Assembly (NCBI GenBank): GCA_025559845.1 | Contig: CP048470.1 | Location: forward strand, 1,659,001 to 1,723,000 | Source: Agrobacterium tumefaciens | GTDB lineage: Bacteria > Pseudomonadota > Alphaproteobacteria > Rhizobiales > Rhizobiaceae | Direction: 5' to 3' | DNA length: 64,000 bases | Part shown: piece after piece, positions 54,569 to 63,295 of the stretch | How positions within the stretch are numbered: the stretch's first letter is position 1 | How the letters are laid out: every line of letters begins with the position of its first letter | Translations under genes and position numbers: made by a program | The notes under the pieces: model-generated | Database searches by the model: none | Seen by the model: the letters and a program-made list of their open reading frames with translations, nothing else | Told to the model about the DNA's origin: nothing

Positions 54569-57500
54569 TCAGGCTGCAGTGCCGGGTTTCTTGCGTTCTC
54601 CCTGACGAGCGGCGCGGCCGTAAATACGATCGGCCGTATCTGCACTGACATAGCCCTGCTTGACGTCGTCATCGAGCTTGTCGAGGTCGCGGTTCATCGG
54701 GTCGCCGTAACCGGAGCCTCCCGCAAGCGTCAGTTCGACCACGGTATTCGTATCGATCAGATCGACGATTGCACCGGTGCCGCAGTCCCGCAGCAATTCG
54801 CCGCTGGATTTCGCGAGAATCTTGCCGGTTGCAGTCTTGCCCGGCTTGCCGCCAAACAGCCCTTCGACCGGCAGGTCGACACCCTCGGGTGAAACGATTG
54901 CTTTGATCGGATGACCCTCGCTGTTGCGACGCGAGATGCGAACCCGCACACCAAGTCCGCCACGGTTCTCACCCGCGCCGCCGCTGTCCGTCATCAGGCT
55001 CTTTTCCCAGATGACGATGGGCGAACGTGTCTCGAACATTTCAAGCGATGAGGTCGCTGCGGATGTAGGCCACAGAAGCGAAGACTTGCCATCCTTTGTC
55101 TGTGATGCTCCCTGACCACCGCCAAGTAGCAATAGTTCGTAGAAGAGAGCGCCCGTTTCCACCGACTTGCCATAGAAGCTCATCAGGCTAGGCAGGCCAG
55201 AGAAGGATTGCGCCGTTTCAGGTGCGGCGTCAGACAGGGCCCGGAACACGTTCGGAGCGAGATACCAGCCCGTGCGTGTTCTCAGCGACACCGGGGCGGG
55301 CTTTTCGCAGTTCAGGATCGATCCCTTCGGCGCCTTTACCGTGAATGGACGATAGCAGCCGGCATTGCCACGGATGCCTGGCGTCAACATGCACTTTATC
55401 GGATAGGTCGCATGCGCGGTCGTGTAGGACAGGGTACAATTGATACCGCCCTTGACCGTCTGTGGCGGTGCTCCCTCGAAATCGAGTTCGATTTCGTCGC
55501 CCTTTACCGTAACCTTGATCGGGAAGGTCATCGTCGAGCCCATCGGATTGTTGGAAATCTCCGAATGGTAGACGCCGTCCTTCAATTTGCTGACCGCGTC
55601 GCGCATCGCCTTTTCCGAAAGTGACTGAACGACGTGCGACAGTGCCTTGAGGTCATGCATGCCGTATTCCTCCATGAAGGAACGCATGCGTGCTGAGCCG
55701 GTCTCATTGGCGGAGATGAAAGAGCGCACGTCGCCAAGAACCTGATCGCTGTCGCGAATATTGTCCGCCATCAAACGGAACAGGTCCTCGTTTTCAGCGC
55801 CCTCACGGACCAGTTTCATGGCCGGGATTTGGATGCCTTCTTCATAAAGCTCGGTCACGTTGAGGCCATCGCGGCTGCCTCCGATATCGCCTACGTGGCC
55901 AACAGTTCCCATCAAGGCTACAACGCGACCGCGATGGAAGACTGGCGTAACGATGGCGAGATCAAAGAGATGACCCGCGCAAAGCCATGGGTCGTTGGTG
56001 ATGTAGACATCACCCGGTTTCATAGTGTCTACAGGATAACGTTCAATGATCGCCTTCACGGCCATCGGCAGGGTGAGATTGAAGACCGGCATGACGCGTG
56101 CCGAATGCGCTAGCGTTTCGCCATGTGGGTCGAGAATGGCGCAACCGAAATCCTGACTTTCGGAGATGATCAGCGAGAAAGCCGTGCGGCAAACCGTCGA
56201 CCACATTTCTTCGGCGACGTTGACGAGACGGCTCCACATCACCTCCAGCGCGATTGGATCGGCCTGGATGCGCTTGCTCGCTTCTTCGAGTGACATCGTC
56301 TCGTCGACGATGGTTGCACCCTTGGCGGTTTCCGCGATCTGAATTCGCAGATTGCCGGTCTCGTCCACCGTCACCTTGTCGCCCGGAGGAATGATGGTGG
56401 TGGATTCACGCTCTTCGATGATGGCCGGACCCTCGACCAGAATGCCAGTGCGCATGGAGTAGCGATCATAGATGCCTGCGTCGACAAAACCGTTTCCAAA
56501 ATAGGTCTTGCGTGTGCCCTTCCTGGCGTCGGTACTGCTACCGTCGATACCGGCCTGACGGACGGTCAGATGCGGCACCGCGCCACTTGCGCGAATGCGG
56601 AAGGAGAGGATTTCAAGCTTTGCCTCCGATGGCACACGCGTGTAGCGAGCGCTGTAGACGGCTTCAAAAGCCTTGCGGATTTCGGCATAGGCGCCGGCGT
56701 CCAGTGTGCCTGCCGGGAGCGGTACGTTGATTTCGTGCAACTGGCCGACGAGGCGCATGTCTGCAGAACGCTCAACCAGAATGTCTGTGTTCGCAACCCC
56801 GGCGCTGCGCAATTGCACGCGACCATCTTCCGAAATTTCATCGAGGATGTCGTTGAGCTTGTCCGCTTCGAGATTCTTCGACAACGCGATCGGATGCGAA
56901 CGGACGATGTCGAAGGAAAGTGGTGCTGTGAGGAAGCCAAAGGCGGAAGCAGCACCACTTGCCGGTGGGATGATGACTTCGGAAACACCGAGAATGCGCG
57001 CCACCTTGGCCGCAAAGGCCGGTCCGGCGCCACCAAAGCCGATCATCGAATAGCCACGTGGGTCCTTGCCTTTTTCGACAAGGTGGATGCGGGCGGCGCT
57101 CGCCATGCTTTCGCTGACGACCTGGTGGATACCCCATGCAGCTTCAACGGCAGAGATGTTGAGAGGCTTGGCGATCGTCCCGAGTGCCTTTTCCGCGGCA
57201 GCAAGATCGAGCGTCATGCGACCACCGAGAAAGAAGGACGGATCGTAATATCCGAGCGCCACGGAAGCATCTGTTACAGTCGGTTTCAGGCCGCCGCGAC
57301 CGTAGCAGGCCGGGCCGGGCTCGGAGCTTGCGGAATGAGGGCCAACCTGCAGCAATCCGACGCCATCGATCGATGCAATCGAGCCGCCGCCTGCGCCGAT
57401 CTCGATCATGTCGACGACAGGCGATTTAATCGGCAGTCCGGAACCATTCTTAAAACGATGCTCGCGACCGGCTTCCAGATATGAGGCGATATCGATCTTG

Positions 57501-58429
57501 CCATCTTCGATCAGGCAGGCTTTTGCAGTCGTGCCACCCATGTCGAAGGCTATGACGTTGTCATGGCCGGCATTCTTGCCGAACCAGGCCGTTGCTAGCG
57601 CGCCGCCCGCCGGGCCGGATTCCAGTAGGCGGATCGGGAAGGCGCGGGCAGTTTCGAGTGAAACCAGGCCTCCCGCGGAATGCATCAGGCGGAAGTCGCC
57701 TGCAAAACCCATCGTTGCCAACTCGCCTTCAAAGCGACGAAGATAACGATCCATTAGCGGCTGCACATAGGCGTTGGCGCAGGTGGTGACGAAACGCTGA
57801 TATTCGGAGATTTCTGCCACGACTTCGCAGGAGATCGAGATCGAAAGTTCCGGCAGCGCCTTGGCGATGATGTCACGGGCGCGGCGCTCATGGGCAGGAT
57901 TACGATAGGAATGCATGAAGCAGATGGCGATTGCTTCAACGCCATCCTTTTTCAAGGTCTCGGCGGCGCGAAGGATGGCGACTTCGTCGAGATCAAGGAT
58001 CACATTGCCATCGGCGTCGATACGTTCGGACACTTCCAGACGGCGTGAACGCTCGACCAGAGGTGTTGGGAAGGCCAGCGTCAGGTCGTAGATATCGTAA
58101 CGCTGTTCGGTTCCGATCTCGAGAATATCGCGGAAACCTTCGGTCGTGATCAGGCCGACCGCGGCGCCCTTGCGTTCAATGACGGCATTGGTGACCAACG
58201 TTGTACCGTGGACGATCTCGGAAAGATCTGAGATGCCGATGCCGGCAGCCTTGACCAGTTCACCAAGGCCGCCGAGGGCGCCTTGGGAAGGATCGCGGGG
58301 GGTGGTGAGGCATTTGTGCAGACGGATCGCGGTCGCGCTCTCGTCGAAAAGGATGAAGTCGGTGAAGGTTCCGCCGATATCCACGCCCGCACGCAGGCGC
58401 TTACCGGTCGTCTGGCCAGTAGCTTGCAT
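54569..58429 (-). CDS. Fused HyuA-HyuB: 5-oxoprolinase/hydantoinase family
   Basis: A 1,286-residue single polypeptide. Residues about 10-700 are HyuA-like, with the ATP-binding loop GVDIGGTFTDFILFD, a second phosphate loop FDMGGTTAKACLI (about 295-307), and IGAGGGSIASID. Residues about 715-1286 are HyuB-like (EMWSTVCRTAFSLIISESQD, YITNDPWLCAGHLFD). The fusion and length match ATP-dependent 5-oxoprolinase, which opens 5-oxoproline to glutamate, but related enzymes act on N-methylhydantoin, hydantoins or lactams. Substrate cannot be read. It heads the leftward importer operon. IclR is divergent. Confidence 0.92.
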   Translation of the reverse strand: MQATGQTTGKRLRAGVDIGGTFTDFILFDESATAIRLHKCLTTPRDPSQGALGGLGELVKAAGIGISDLSEIVHGTTLVTNAVIERKGAAVGLITTEGFRDILEIGTEQRYDIYDLTLAFPTPLVERSRRLEVSERIDADGNVILDLDEVAILRAAETLKKDGVEAIAICFMHSYRNPAHERRARDIIAKALPELSISISCEVVAEISEYQRFVTTCANAYVQPLMDRYLRRFEGELATMGFAGDFRLMHSAGGLVSLETARAFPIRLLESGPAGGALATAWFGKNAGHDNVIAFDMGGTTAKACLIEDGKIDIASYLEAGREHRFKNGSGLPIKSPVVDMIEIGAGGGSIASIDGVGLLQVGPHSASSEPGPACYGRGGLKPTVTDASVALGYYDPSFFLGGRMTLDLAAAEKALGTIAKPLNISAVEAAWGIHQVVSESMASAARIHLVEKGKDPRGYSMIGFGGAGPAFAAKVARILGVSEVIIPPASGAASAFGFLTAPLSFDIVRSHPIALSKNLEADKLNDILDEISEDGRVQLRSAGVANTDILVERSADMRLVGQLHEINVPLPAGTLDAGAYAEIRKAFEAVYSARYTRVPSEAKLEILSFRIRASGAVPHLTVRQAGIDGSSTDARKGTRKTYFGNGFVDAGIYDRYSMRTGILVEGPAIIEERESTTIIPPGDKVTVDETGNLRIQIAETAKGATIVDETMSLEEASKRIQADPIALEVMWSRLVNVAEEMWSTVCRTAFSLIISESQDFGCAILDPHGETLAHSARVMPVFNLTLPMAVKAIIERYPVDTMKPGDVYITNDPWLCAGHLFDLAIVTPVFHRGRVVALMGTVGHVGDIGGSRDGLNVTELYEEGIQIPAMKLVREGAENEDLFRLMADNIRDSDQVLGDVRSFISANETGSARMRSFMEEYGMHDLKALSHVVQSLSEKAMRDAVSKLKDGVYHSEISNNPMGSTMTFPIKVTVKGDEIELDFEGAPPQTVKGGINCTLSYTTAHATYPIKCMLTPGIRGNAGCYRPFTVKAPKGSILNCEKPAPVSLRTRTGWYLAPNVFRALSDAAPETAQSFSGLPSLMSFYGKSVETGALFYELLLLGGGQGASQTKDGKSSLLWPTSAATSSLEMFETRSPIVIWEKSLMTDSGGAGENRGGLGVRVRISRRNSEGHPIKAIVSPEGVDLPVEGLFGGKPGKTATGKILAKSSGELLRDCGTGAIVDLIDTNTVVELTLAGGSGYGDPMNRDLDKLDDDVKQGYVSADTADRIYGRAARQGERKKPGTAA

Positions 58430-58575
58430 ATGTCTATCCTAGATCACGCGAGTAAGCCGGCCCATTGAGGGCAAGCCTTTTGTTCCCGAGCTGAGACACT
58501 GGGCAAAATTCGCCTCTGCGAGCGCATGCCTCAAAATTCAGCTTCTCTTGTTGTTGGGGAATTTGTAGGCGGTGA

Positions 58576-58603
58576 ATTTTAGGGAGTCTAGTGCTTGTTT
58601 CAA
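58576..58603 (-). promoter_or_regulatory. Sigma-70 promoter of the hyu operon
   Basis: On the minus strand TTGAAA (58598-58603) and TAAAAT (58576-58581) are 16 nt apart, about 150 nt upstream of hyu. The -35 overlaps the inverted-repeat arm. Confidence 0.5.
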
Positions 58604-58633
58604 AATTGACACCGAATTCCAATAGTGAAACAA
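58595..58633. promoter_or_regulatory. Inverted repeat between hyu and iclR
   Basis: TTGTTTCA (58595-58602) and TGAAACAA (58626-58633) are perfect 8-bp arms with centres 31 bp apart, about three helical turns. A TTGACA (58606-58611) lies between them, a possible iclR -35. This is a candidate IclR operator. Confidence 0.5.
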
Positions 58634-58665
58634 ATAGGTGTCCTGATTCGACGAGAGGTAGGTCT

Positions 58666-59403
58666 ATGGGTGTTCTTGACGATACGATTGCAATCTTTGA
58701 GTGCTTCTCTTTCGAGGAGCCAGCGATCGGCCAAGCCGATCTTGCACGTCGCCTCGATCGTCCAAAGGCGACTGTGCACCGCGCTCTAAAGAGCCTCGTG
58801 GCGTCGGGTTTGCTGGAATATGATCATTCGACGCGGCTCTACTCGCCCGGAATGCGCCTGTTCGAACTTGGCCAGATCTTCCGCTCTCGCCACCATTTTC
58901 TGGATATGATCTACAAGCGGGTGAAGCAGATTTGCGATATTGGCGGGCACACCGGCTATATTACCGTATTCGATGGTGCCGACCTCATGGTACTTCGCGT
59001 CGTGCGCGGCTCCAACCCTTTGGCGATTGCCTCTACACCCGGCTACAAGTCGTCTGCTTATGCGACTTCAAACGGACGCGCCATGTTGGCGCTTCTGGAT
59101 GATGCAGGCCTGAAAAACCGGGTGCCGGAACCGCTCCCATTCGTCTCGCCGAATTCCCCGCGGGACCATGCTGAGCTGCTGGAGCGGATTGGTAAAATCC
59201 GAGCGACCGGCAGATCCTACGCATCCAACGAGATTGTCGAGGGCGTGTCATCGCAGGGGGTTGCGATGCGCGACCCGGATACGATGGAGATTTTCGGGGT
59301 AGCGATTTCTTACCCGGCAAGCCTTGGCAATCCGGAATTGAAGGAGAAGATCGCGGTTCTCCTGGACCAGATGCGGACGGATCTCAGCATCAGGTCGGAT
59401 TGA
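58666..59403 (+). CDS. IclR-family transcriptional regulator
   Basis: A 245-residue IclR-type regulator. The N-terminal winged HTH has LARRLDRPKATVHRALKSLV, and the effector-binding domain runs from about residue 80 (ICDIGGHTGYITVFDGADLMVLRVV). The start at 58666 has an AGAGGTAGG ribosome site; 58591 is an unlikely start. It is divergent from hyu and presumably controls it. It abuts the convergent LacI gene with no spacer. Confidence 0.9.
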   Translation: MGVLDDTIAIFECFSFEEPAIGQADLARRLDRPKATVHRALKSLVASGLLEYDHSTRLYSPGMRLFELGQIFRSRHHFLDMIYKRVKQICDIGGHTGYITVFDGADLMVLRVVRGSNPLAIASTPGYKSSAYATSNGRAMLALLDDAGLKNRVPEPLPFVSPNSPRDHAELLERIGKIRATGRSYASNEIVEGVSSQGVAMRDPDTMEIFGVAISYPASLGNPELKEKIAVLLDQMRTDLSIRSD

Positions 59404-60480
59404 CTAGAGAGCATTCTGAACTGGCATCGGGTCTCTGATATCGTCGAGGGGGCCTTTGAGTGCGGTTCTTGGCGGAATCAGCTGAGGCTCGACAATGGTG
59501 ACGACCGGATGTGCCGGTGCAGCTTCCAGTAACTCGAATCCTCTTTCGAGCATTTCGGAAATGTTTGGCTTAGCCATATAGACCGGGAAGGGTAGGAAGG
59601 AGGCGAAGGGATCGTAGTCGAAACAGCCGACGACGATATCGCTGAAGGTCTCGCCATCATGCCGGCCGAGGAAGCGAAGCAGTCCCTCGAAGTTGATCGA
59701 CGAATTTATGAAGAGACAGCGGGGCAAGCGGCCCTCGCGCGCGAAGAACCGCTCGAACGCAAGTTCGGTCATGCGTGGCGAATAACCTGTGATCTCGATG
59801 TCGCCGCCGCTTTCCATTCCAAAGAAGGCAGTTTTTGCTTCATGGAAGCCAGCAATACGGTCTCGACTGGCATGGTCGTCGTGGCCGCCGAACAGCACGA
59901 CATCGGCCGGATCGAGGGCGCCGTTCTTTGCCGCATGCTGCAGGATTGCCGACGTCAGTACTTCCGCTCCATTGCGGTTGTCGGAAATGACCGATGACGC
60001 AAATTTGCCGGGTAGATCGATGTTTACATGCGGAAGGCCGGCGCGGGCGCAGACCTGGTGGACGCCATCCGGATCTGTGACACCAGCGATGAACAGCGCA
60101 TCAATCGAGTAAGCGATCAACGTCTCGACGGTTCGTCGCTCTTCTTCAGGGTCACGTCGGCCCGAAACGACCATCGGAGACAGACCGCGCAAGCGCGCCT
60201 GGGCCTCAAATGTTTGCGCCATCGAGGAGAAAAATCTGTTGTCATAGACGGGGACGAGCAGGCCAATCAGGCCGGACTTTGAACTTCTCAGTCCACGTGC
60301 CTGGAGGTTGGCAGTGTAGCGATGCGCCTTGGCGAGTGACAAGATCTTGTCCGCTGTTTCCTTGGAAATCCGACGTTTGCGCCATGAGCCATTCAAAACA
60401 GCGCTCACCGTGGATGCCGACGCGCCGGACAAAACTGACAGGTCGTAAATGGTGGCTTTCTTGGCGCTGTGGTCCGTCAT
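59404..60480 (-). CDS. LacI-family transcriptional regulator
   Basis: A 358-residue LacI/GalR regulator. The HTH is ATIYDLSVLSGASASTVSAVL, followed by the hinge-type RGLRSSKSGLIGLLVP and a periplasmic-binding-protein-like effector domain. Two ATGs are adjacent (60483 and 60480); the ribosome site GGAGAG fits 60480. It is divergent from the sugar importer and is its probable regulator. Confidence 0.9.
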   Translation of the reverse strand: MTDHSAKKATIYDLSVLSGASASTVSAVLNGSWRKRRISKETADKILSLAKAHRYTANLQARGLRSSKSGLIGLLVPVYDNRFFSSMAQTFEAQARLRGLSPMVVSGRRDPEEERRTVETLIAYSIDALFIAGVTDPDGVHQVCARAGLPHVNIDLPGKFASSVISDNRNGAEVLTSAILQHAAKNGALDPADVVLFGGHDDHASRDRIAGFHEAKTAFFGMESGGDIEITGYSPRMTELAFERFFAREGRLPRCLFINSSINFEGLLRFLGRHDGETFSDIVVGCFDYDPFASFLPFPVYMAKPNISEMLERGFELLEAAPAHPVVTIVEPQLIPPRTALKGPLDDIRDPMPVQNAL

Positions 60481-60514
60481 CATGCTCTCCCGAATGATTC
60501 CGATTGTTAGAATA

Positions 60515-60531
60515 TTCGTCCACTTGACGAA
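60515..60531. promoter_or_regulatory. 17-bp palindrome, candidate LacI operator
   Basis: TTCGTC and GACGAA, perfect 6-bp arms with a 5-bp spacer, lie 35 bp upstream of lacI and overlap the -35 of the importer promoter. Confidence 0.5.
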
Positions 60532-60551
60532 AGGTATCTTCGTGTTATGGT
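60524..60551 (+). promoter_or_regulatory. Candidate promoter of the sugar importer
   Basis: TTGACG and TATGGT with a 16-nt spacer, about 170 nt upstream of the binding-protein gene; the palindrome overlaps the -35. Confidence 0.4.
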
Positions 60552-60560
60552 TATTGCACC

Positions 60561-60594
60561 ATCGATTGTGCACAAAAGCAATATCGATTGTGCA
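60561..60594. repeat. 12-bp direct repeats in the importer leader
   Basis: ATCGATTGTGCA occurs at 60561-60572 and 60583-60594, exactly 22 bp apart. The first copy extends into the palindrome TTGTGCACAA (60567-60576), a further possible LacI-type site. Confidence 0.6.
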
Positions 60595-60718
60595 GATGGT
60601 TGCTATGGGAGTGGCGAGGAGCGTCTCGAATGGGCGGGACGGGAAATTTGCGCGTGGCACCACCGAGTCGCTGCGGGCAGATCAAGCTTGCCGGAGTGTT
60701 TTTGGAGGAGGAACATCC

Positions 60719-61696
60719 ATGAAGAAACTAATCGCGGCCACTGTGGGCCTGTCGCTTGCGCTGCTCGCATCCGCGGCATTCGCCGATGGACCGAAGGTCG
60801 GCGTTGTCGTCAAGATCGGCGGCATTCCCTGGTTCAACGCCATGGAGGCCGGCATTAAGGAGCAGAGCGCCAAGCTTGGTGTTGATGGTTTCATGGTCGG
60901 GCCGACGAGCGCCGACCCCGCGCTTCAGGTGCGCGCCATCGAAGACCTGATCGCTCAGAAAGTGGATTTCATTGGTGTCGTGCCGAACGATGCCAAGGTG
61001 CTGGAACCGGTATTGAAAAAGGCGCAGGATGCCGGCATCAGGGTTATAACGCATGAATCGCCGAAGCAGGTCGGCGCGACATGGGATTTCGAACTAGCCT
61101 CCGCCAAGGGTTTTGGTGAAGCGCACGGCAAGTTGCTGGCCGAAAAGATGGGCGGCAAGGGCTCCTATGCAGTGTTCGTCGGTTCGCTGACCGTGCCACT
61201 TCACAACGCCTGGGCCGATGGCGCGATCGCGTACATCAAGGCCAATTATCCGGACATGAAACTTATCGGCGACCGTTATGGCGTGGCCGAAGACGTCGAC
61301 AAAAGCCGTTCGACTGCACTCGACCTGATGGCCGCAAATGCAGATCTCAAGGGCTTCCTTGCTTTCGGATCGCAAGGTCCGATCGGTGCGGGTCGTGCAG
61401 TTGAAGAGCGCCGCAAGGACGGCAAGGTCTTCGTCATTGGCCCGTTCTCGCCGGGACAGGGCGCAAAACTCATCAAATCAGGCGCGCTGACCGGCGGCTT
61501 CATGTGGAACCCGAAGCAGGCTGGCGAAGTATTCATCACGCTTGCGGACCGTATTGCCAAGGGCCAGGACCCCAAGGCGGGTGACGACATTCCCGGCCTC
61601 GGCAAGATCACACCAGACGGCAACACGATTGTGGTCGATCAACTGCTGAAGATCGACAAGGAAAGCATCGACAAGCTGGTTTCGATGGGCCTCTGA
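60719..61696 (+). CDS. CUT2-type sugar ABC transporter substrate-binding protein
   Basis: A 325-residue periplasmic binding protein (RbsB/LsrB-like) with a Sec signal (cleavage near residue 22). VGVVVKIGGIPWFNAMEAGIKE marks the N-terminal lobe. The sugar or autoinducer-like ligand is unknown. A strong GGAGGAGGAAC precedes the ATG at 60719; a longer frame to 60449 is rejected. Confidence 0.9.
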   Translation: MKKLIAATVGLSLALLASAAFADGPKVGVVVKIGGIPWFNAMEAGIKEQSAKLGVDGFMVGPTSADPALQVRAIEDLIAQKVDFIGVVPNDAKVLEPVLKKAQDAGIRVITHESPKQVGATWDFELASAKGFGEAHGKLLAEKMGGKGSYAVFVGSLTVPLHNAWADGAIAYIKANYPDMKLIGDRYGVAEDVDKSRSTALDLMAANADLKGFLAFGSQGPIGAGRAVEERRKDGKVFVIGPFSPGQGAKLIKSGALTGGFMWNPKQAGEVFITLADRIAKGQDPKAGDDIPGLGKITPDGNTIVVDQLLKIDKESIDKLVSMGL

Positions 61697-61712
61697 TCCT
61701 CCCCAAGGCCTG

Positions 61713-61742
61713 GGGTCGCGCCGAGCAGGCTCGGTGCGACCC
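61713..61742 (+). terminator. Hairpin after the third binding-protein gene
   Basis: A 14-bp stem, GGGTCGCGCCGAGC with GCTCGGTGCGACCC (one G-U), 16 nt past the stop and before the ATPase gene, with no T-run. Confidence 0.75.
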
Positions 61743-61801
61743 ACCCTTAATCCATCATCCACAGCATCCGCCTCAGAGGCGGCTGAGCGAAGAGATTTGC
61801 C

Positions 61802-63295
61802 ATGATGAGCGCTGAACCGCTCCTTTCCCTCAAAAACATCAAGATTACATTCGGCGGCGTCCGTGCGCTGAAAGGCGTGTCGTTCGAGGTCAATCCCGGG
61901 GAAGTGCATTGCCTTGCCGGCGAAAATGGTTGCGGCAAGAGCACCCTGATCAAGATCATCACCGGTGTCTATAAGCCTGAGGAAGGGGCAGAGTTTTTCT
62001 TTGACGGACAGCCCATCACGGCCATGACCCCGAGCCTGGCGCAATCGCTTGGAATCCAGGTGATCTGGCAGGATTTGGCGCTTTTCGGTGAAATGACCGT
62101 GGCCGAGAATATCGGGTTTCAATACGCCGTCAGCGGCAAGTACGGTCTCGTCGACAAGCGCGCCATGGAGGCGGCGGCCGAAAAGGCCCTTGCTCGTCTC
62201 GGTGTCTCGCTTGATCTTCATCTGCCACTCAAGGAGTTGCCAATTGCCCAGCGCCAGATCGTCGCCATTGCCCGCGCATTGGTGGGTGAAGCGCGGCTGG
62301 TCTTCATGGACGAACCCACCGCATCATTGACACAGTCGGAAACTGATTATCTGATCGAAATTGTCCTCAACCTCTCCGCTTCCGGTGTGGCTGTCGTTTT
62401 TGTCTCGCATCGTCTAGCTGAAGTGCTGGAAATCTCCGACCGCATGACGGTATTGCGCGATGGCGCTCTGGTCGGTGTGTTTCCGGTCGAAGGCATGACC
62501 CAGTCACGTGTGACAGAACTAATGACTGGCCGCAATTTCGACAGCGCCGTCATTGCAGCCGACCATGATGACCAACCGGTTGTGCTGTCTGTCCGCAATC
62601 TATCCCGTGCCAACGAGTTCGAAGACATCTCCTTTGATCTGCGCCGTGGGGAAACGCTCGGTGTGACAGGGCTTCTCGGTGCCGGCCGGACCGAATTGGC
62701 GCTCACCCTGTTCGGGATGCGCCAGCCGCATGCCGGTGAGATTGTGCTTGAGGGTGATAAGGTCCGTTTTGGCTCGAACCGGGACGCCATCCGCGCCGGT
62801 GTCGCCTATCTCTCGGAAGATCGCCTTTCGCTCGGACTCAACCAGCCGCAGTCGATTGCTGACAATCTTGTCATGGCCTCGCTCGATCGAATTCTGTCAG
62901 GTGGTCTCATCTCGCCGGCAAAAAAGGAAAATGTTGTCGATCACTGGATTTCAGCGCTCGGGGTGAAGATCGGGAAACCCGAAGATCCGATCCGCACGCT
63001 TTCCGGCGGCAACCAGCAGCGTGTCGCGATCGCCAAATGGCTGGCGATTGGACCGAAGATCCTCATTCTCGATGCTCCAACGGTCGGTGTCGATGTCGGA
63101 GCCCGGGCTGGCATTTTCGACATTGTGCGCAAGCTTGCCGCCGAAGGGCTGTCGATCATCCTGATCTCCGACGAACCGCCGGAAGTCTATTTCAACGCTG
63201 ATCGCATCATCCACATGGCCGAAGGCCGGATCAAGGCGACCTATGACCCGCGACAGATGTCGTTGACCGATCTGGAAGGAGCTGTCTATGCGTAG
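61802..63295 (+). CDS. CUT2-type sugar ABC transporter ATP-binding protein
   Basis: A 497-residue tandem ATPase. The first half has Walker A GENGCGKSTLI, QRQIVAIARAL and VFMDEPTASLT; the second half has a degenerate Walker A (TGLLGAGRTELA) and the signature LSGGNQQRVAIAKWL. It powers the importer. An ATG at 61805 is also possible. Confidence 0.93.
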   Translation: MMSAEPLLSLKNIKITFGGVRALKGVSFEVNPGEVHCLAGENGCGKSTLIKIITGVYKPEEGAEFFFDGQPITAMTPSLAQSLGIQVIWQDLALFGEMTVAENIGFQYAVSGKYGLVDKRAMEAAAEKALARLGVSLDLHLPLKELPIAQRQIVAIARALVGEARLVFMDEPTASLTQSETDYLIEIVLNLSASGVAVVFVSHRLAEVLEISDRMTVLRDGALVGVFPVEGMTQSRVTELMTGRNFDSAVIAADHDDQPVVLSVRNLSRANEFEDISFDLRRGETLGVTGLLGAGRTELALTLFGMRQPHAGEIVLEGDKVRFGSNRDAIRAGVAYLSEDRLSLGLNQPQSIADNLVMASLDRILSGGLISPAKKENVVDHWISALGVKIGKPEDPIRTLSGGNQQRVAIAKWLAIGPKILILDAPTVGVDVGARAGIFDIVRKLAAEGLSIILISDEPPEVYFNADRIIHMAEGRIKATYDPRQMSLTDLEGAVYA

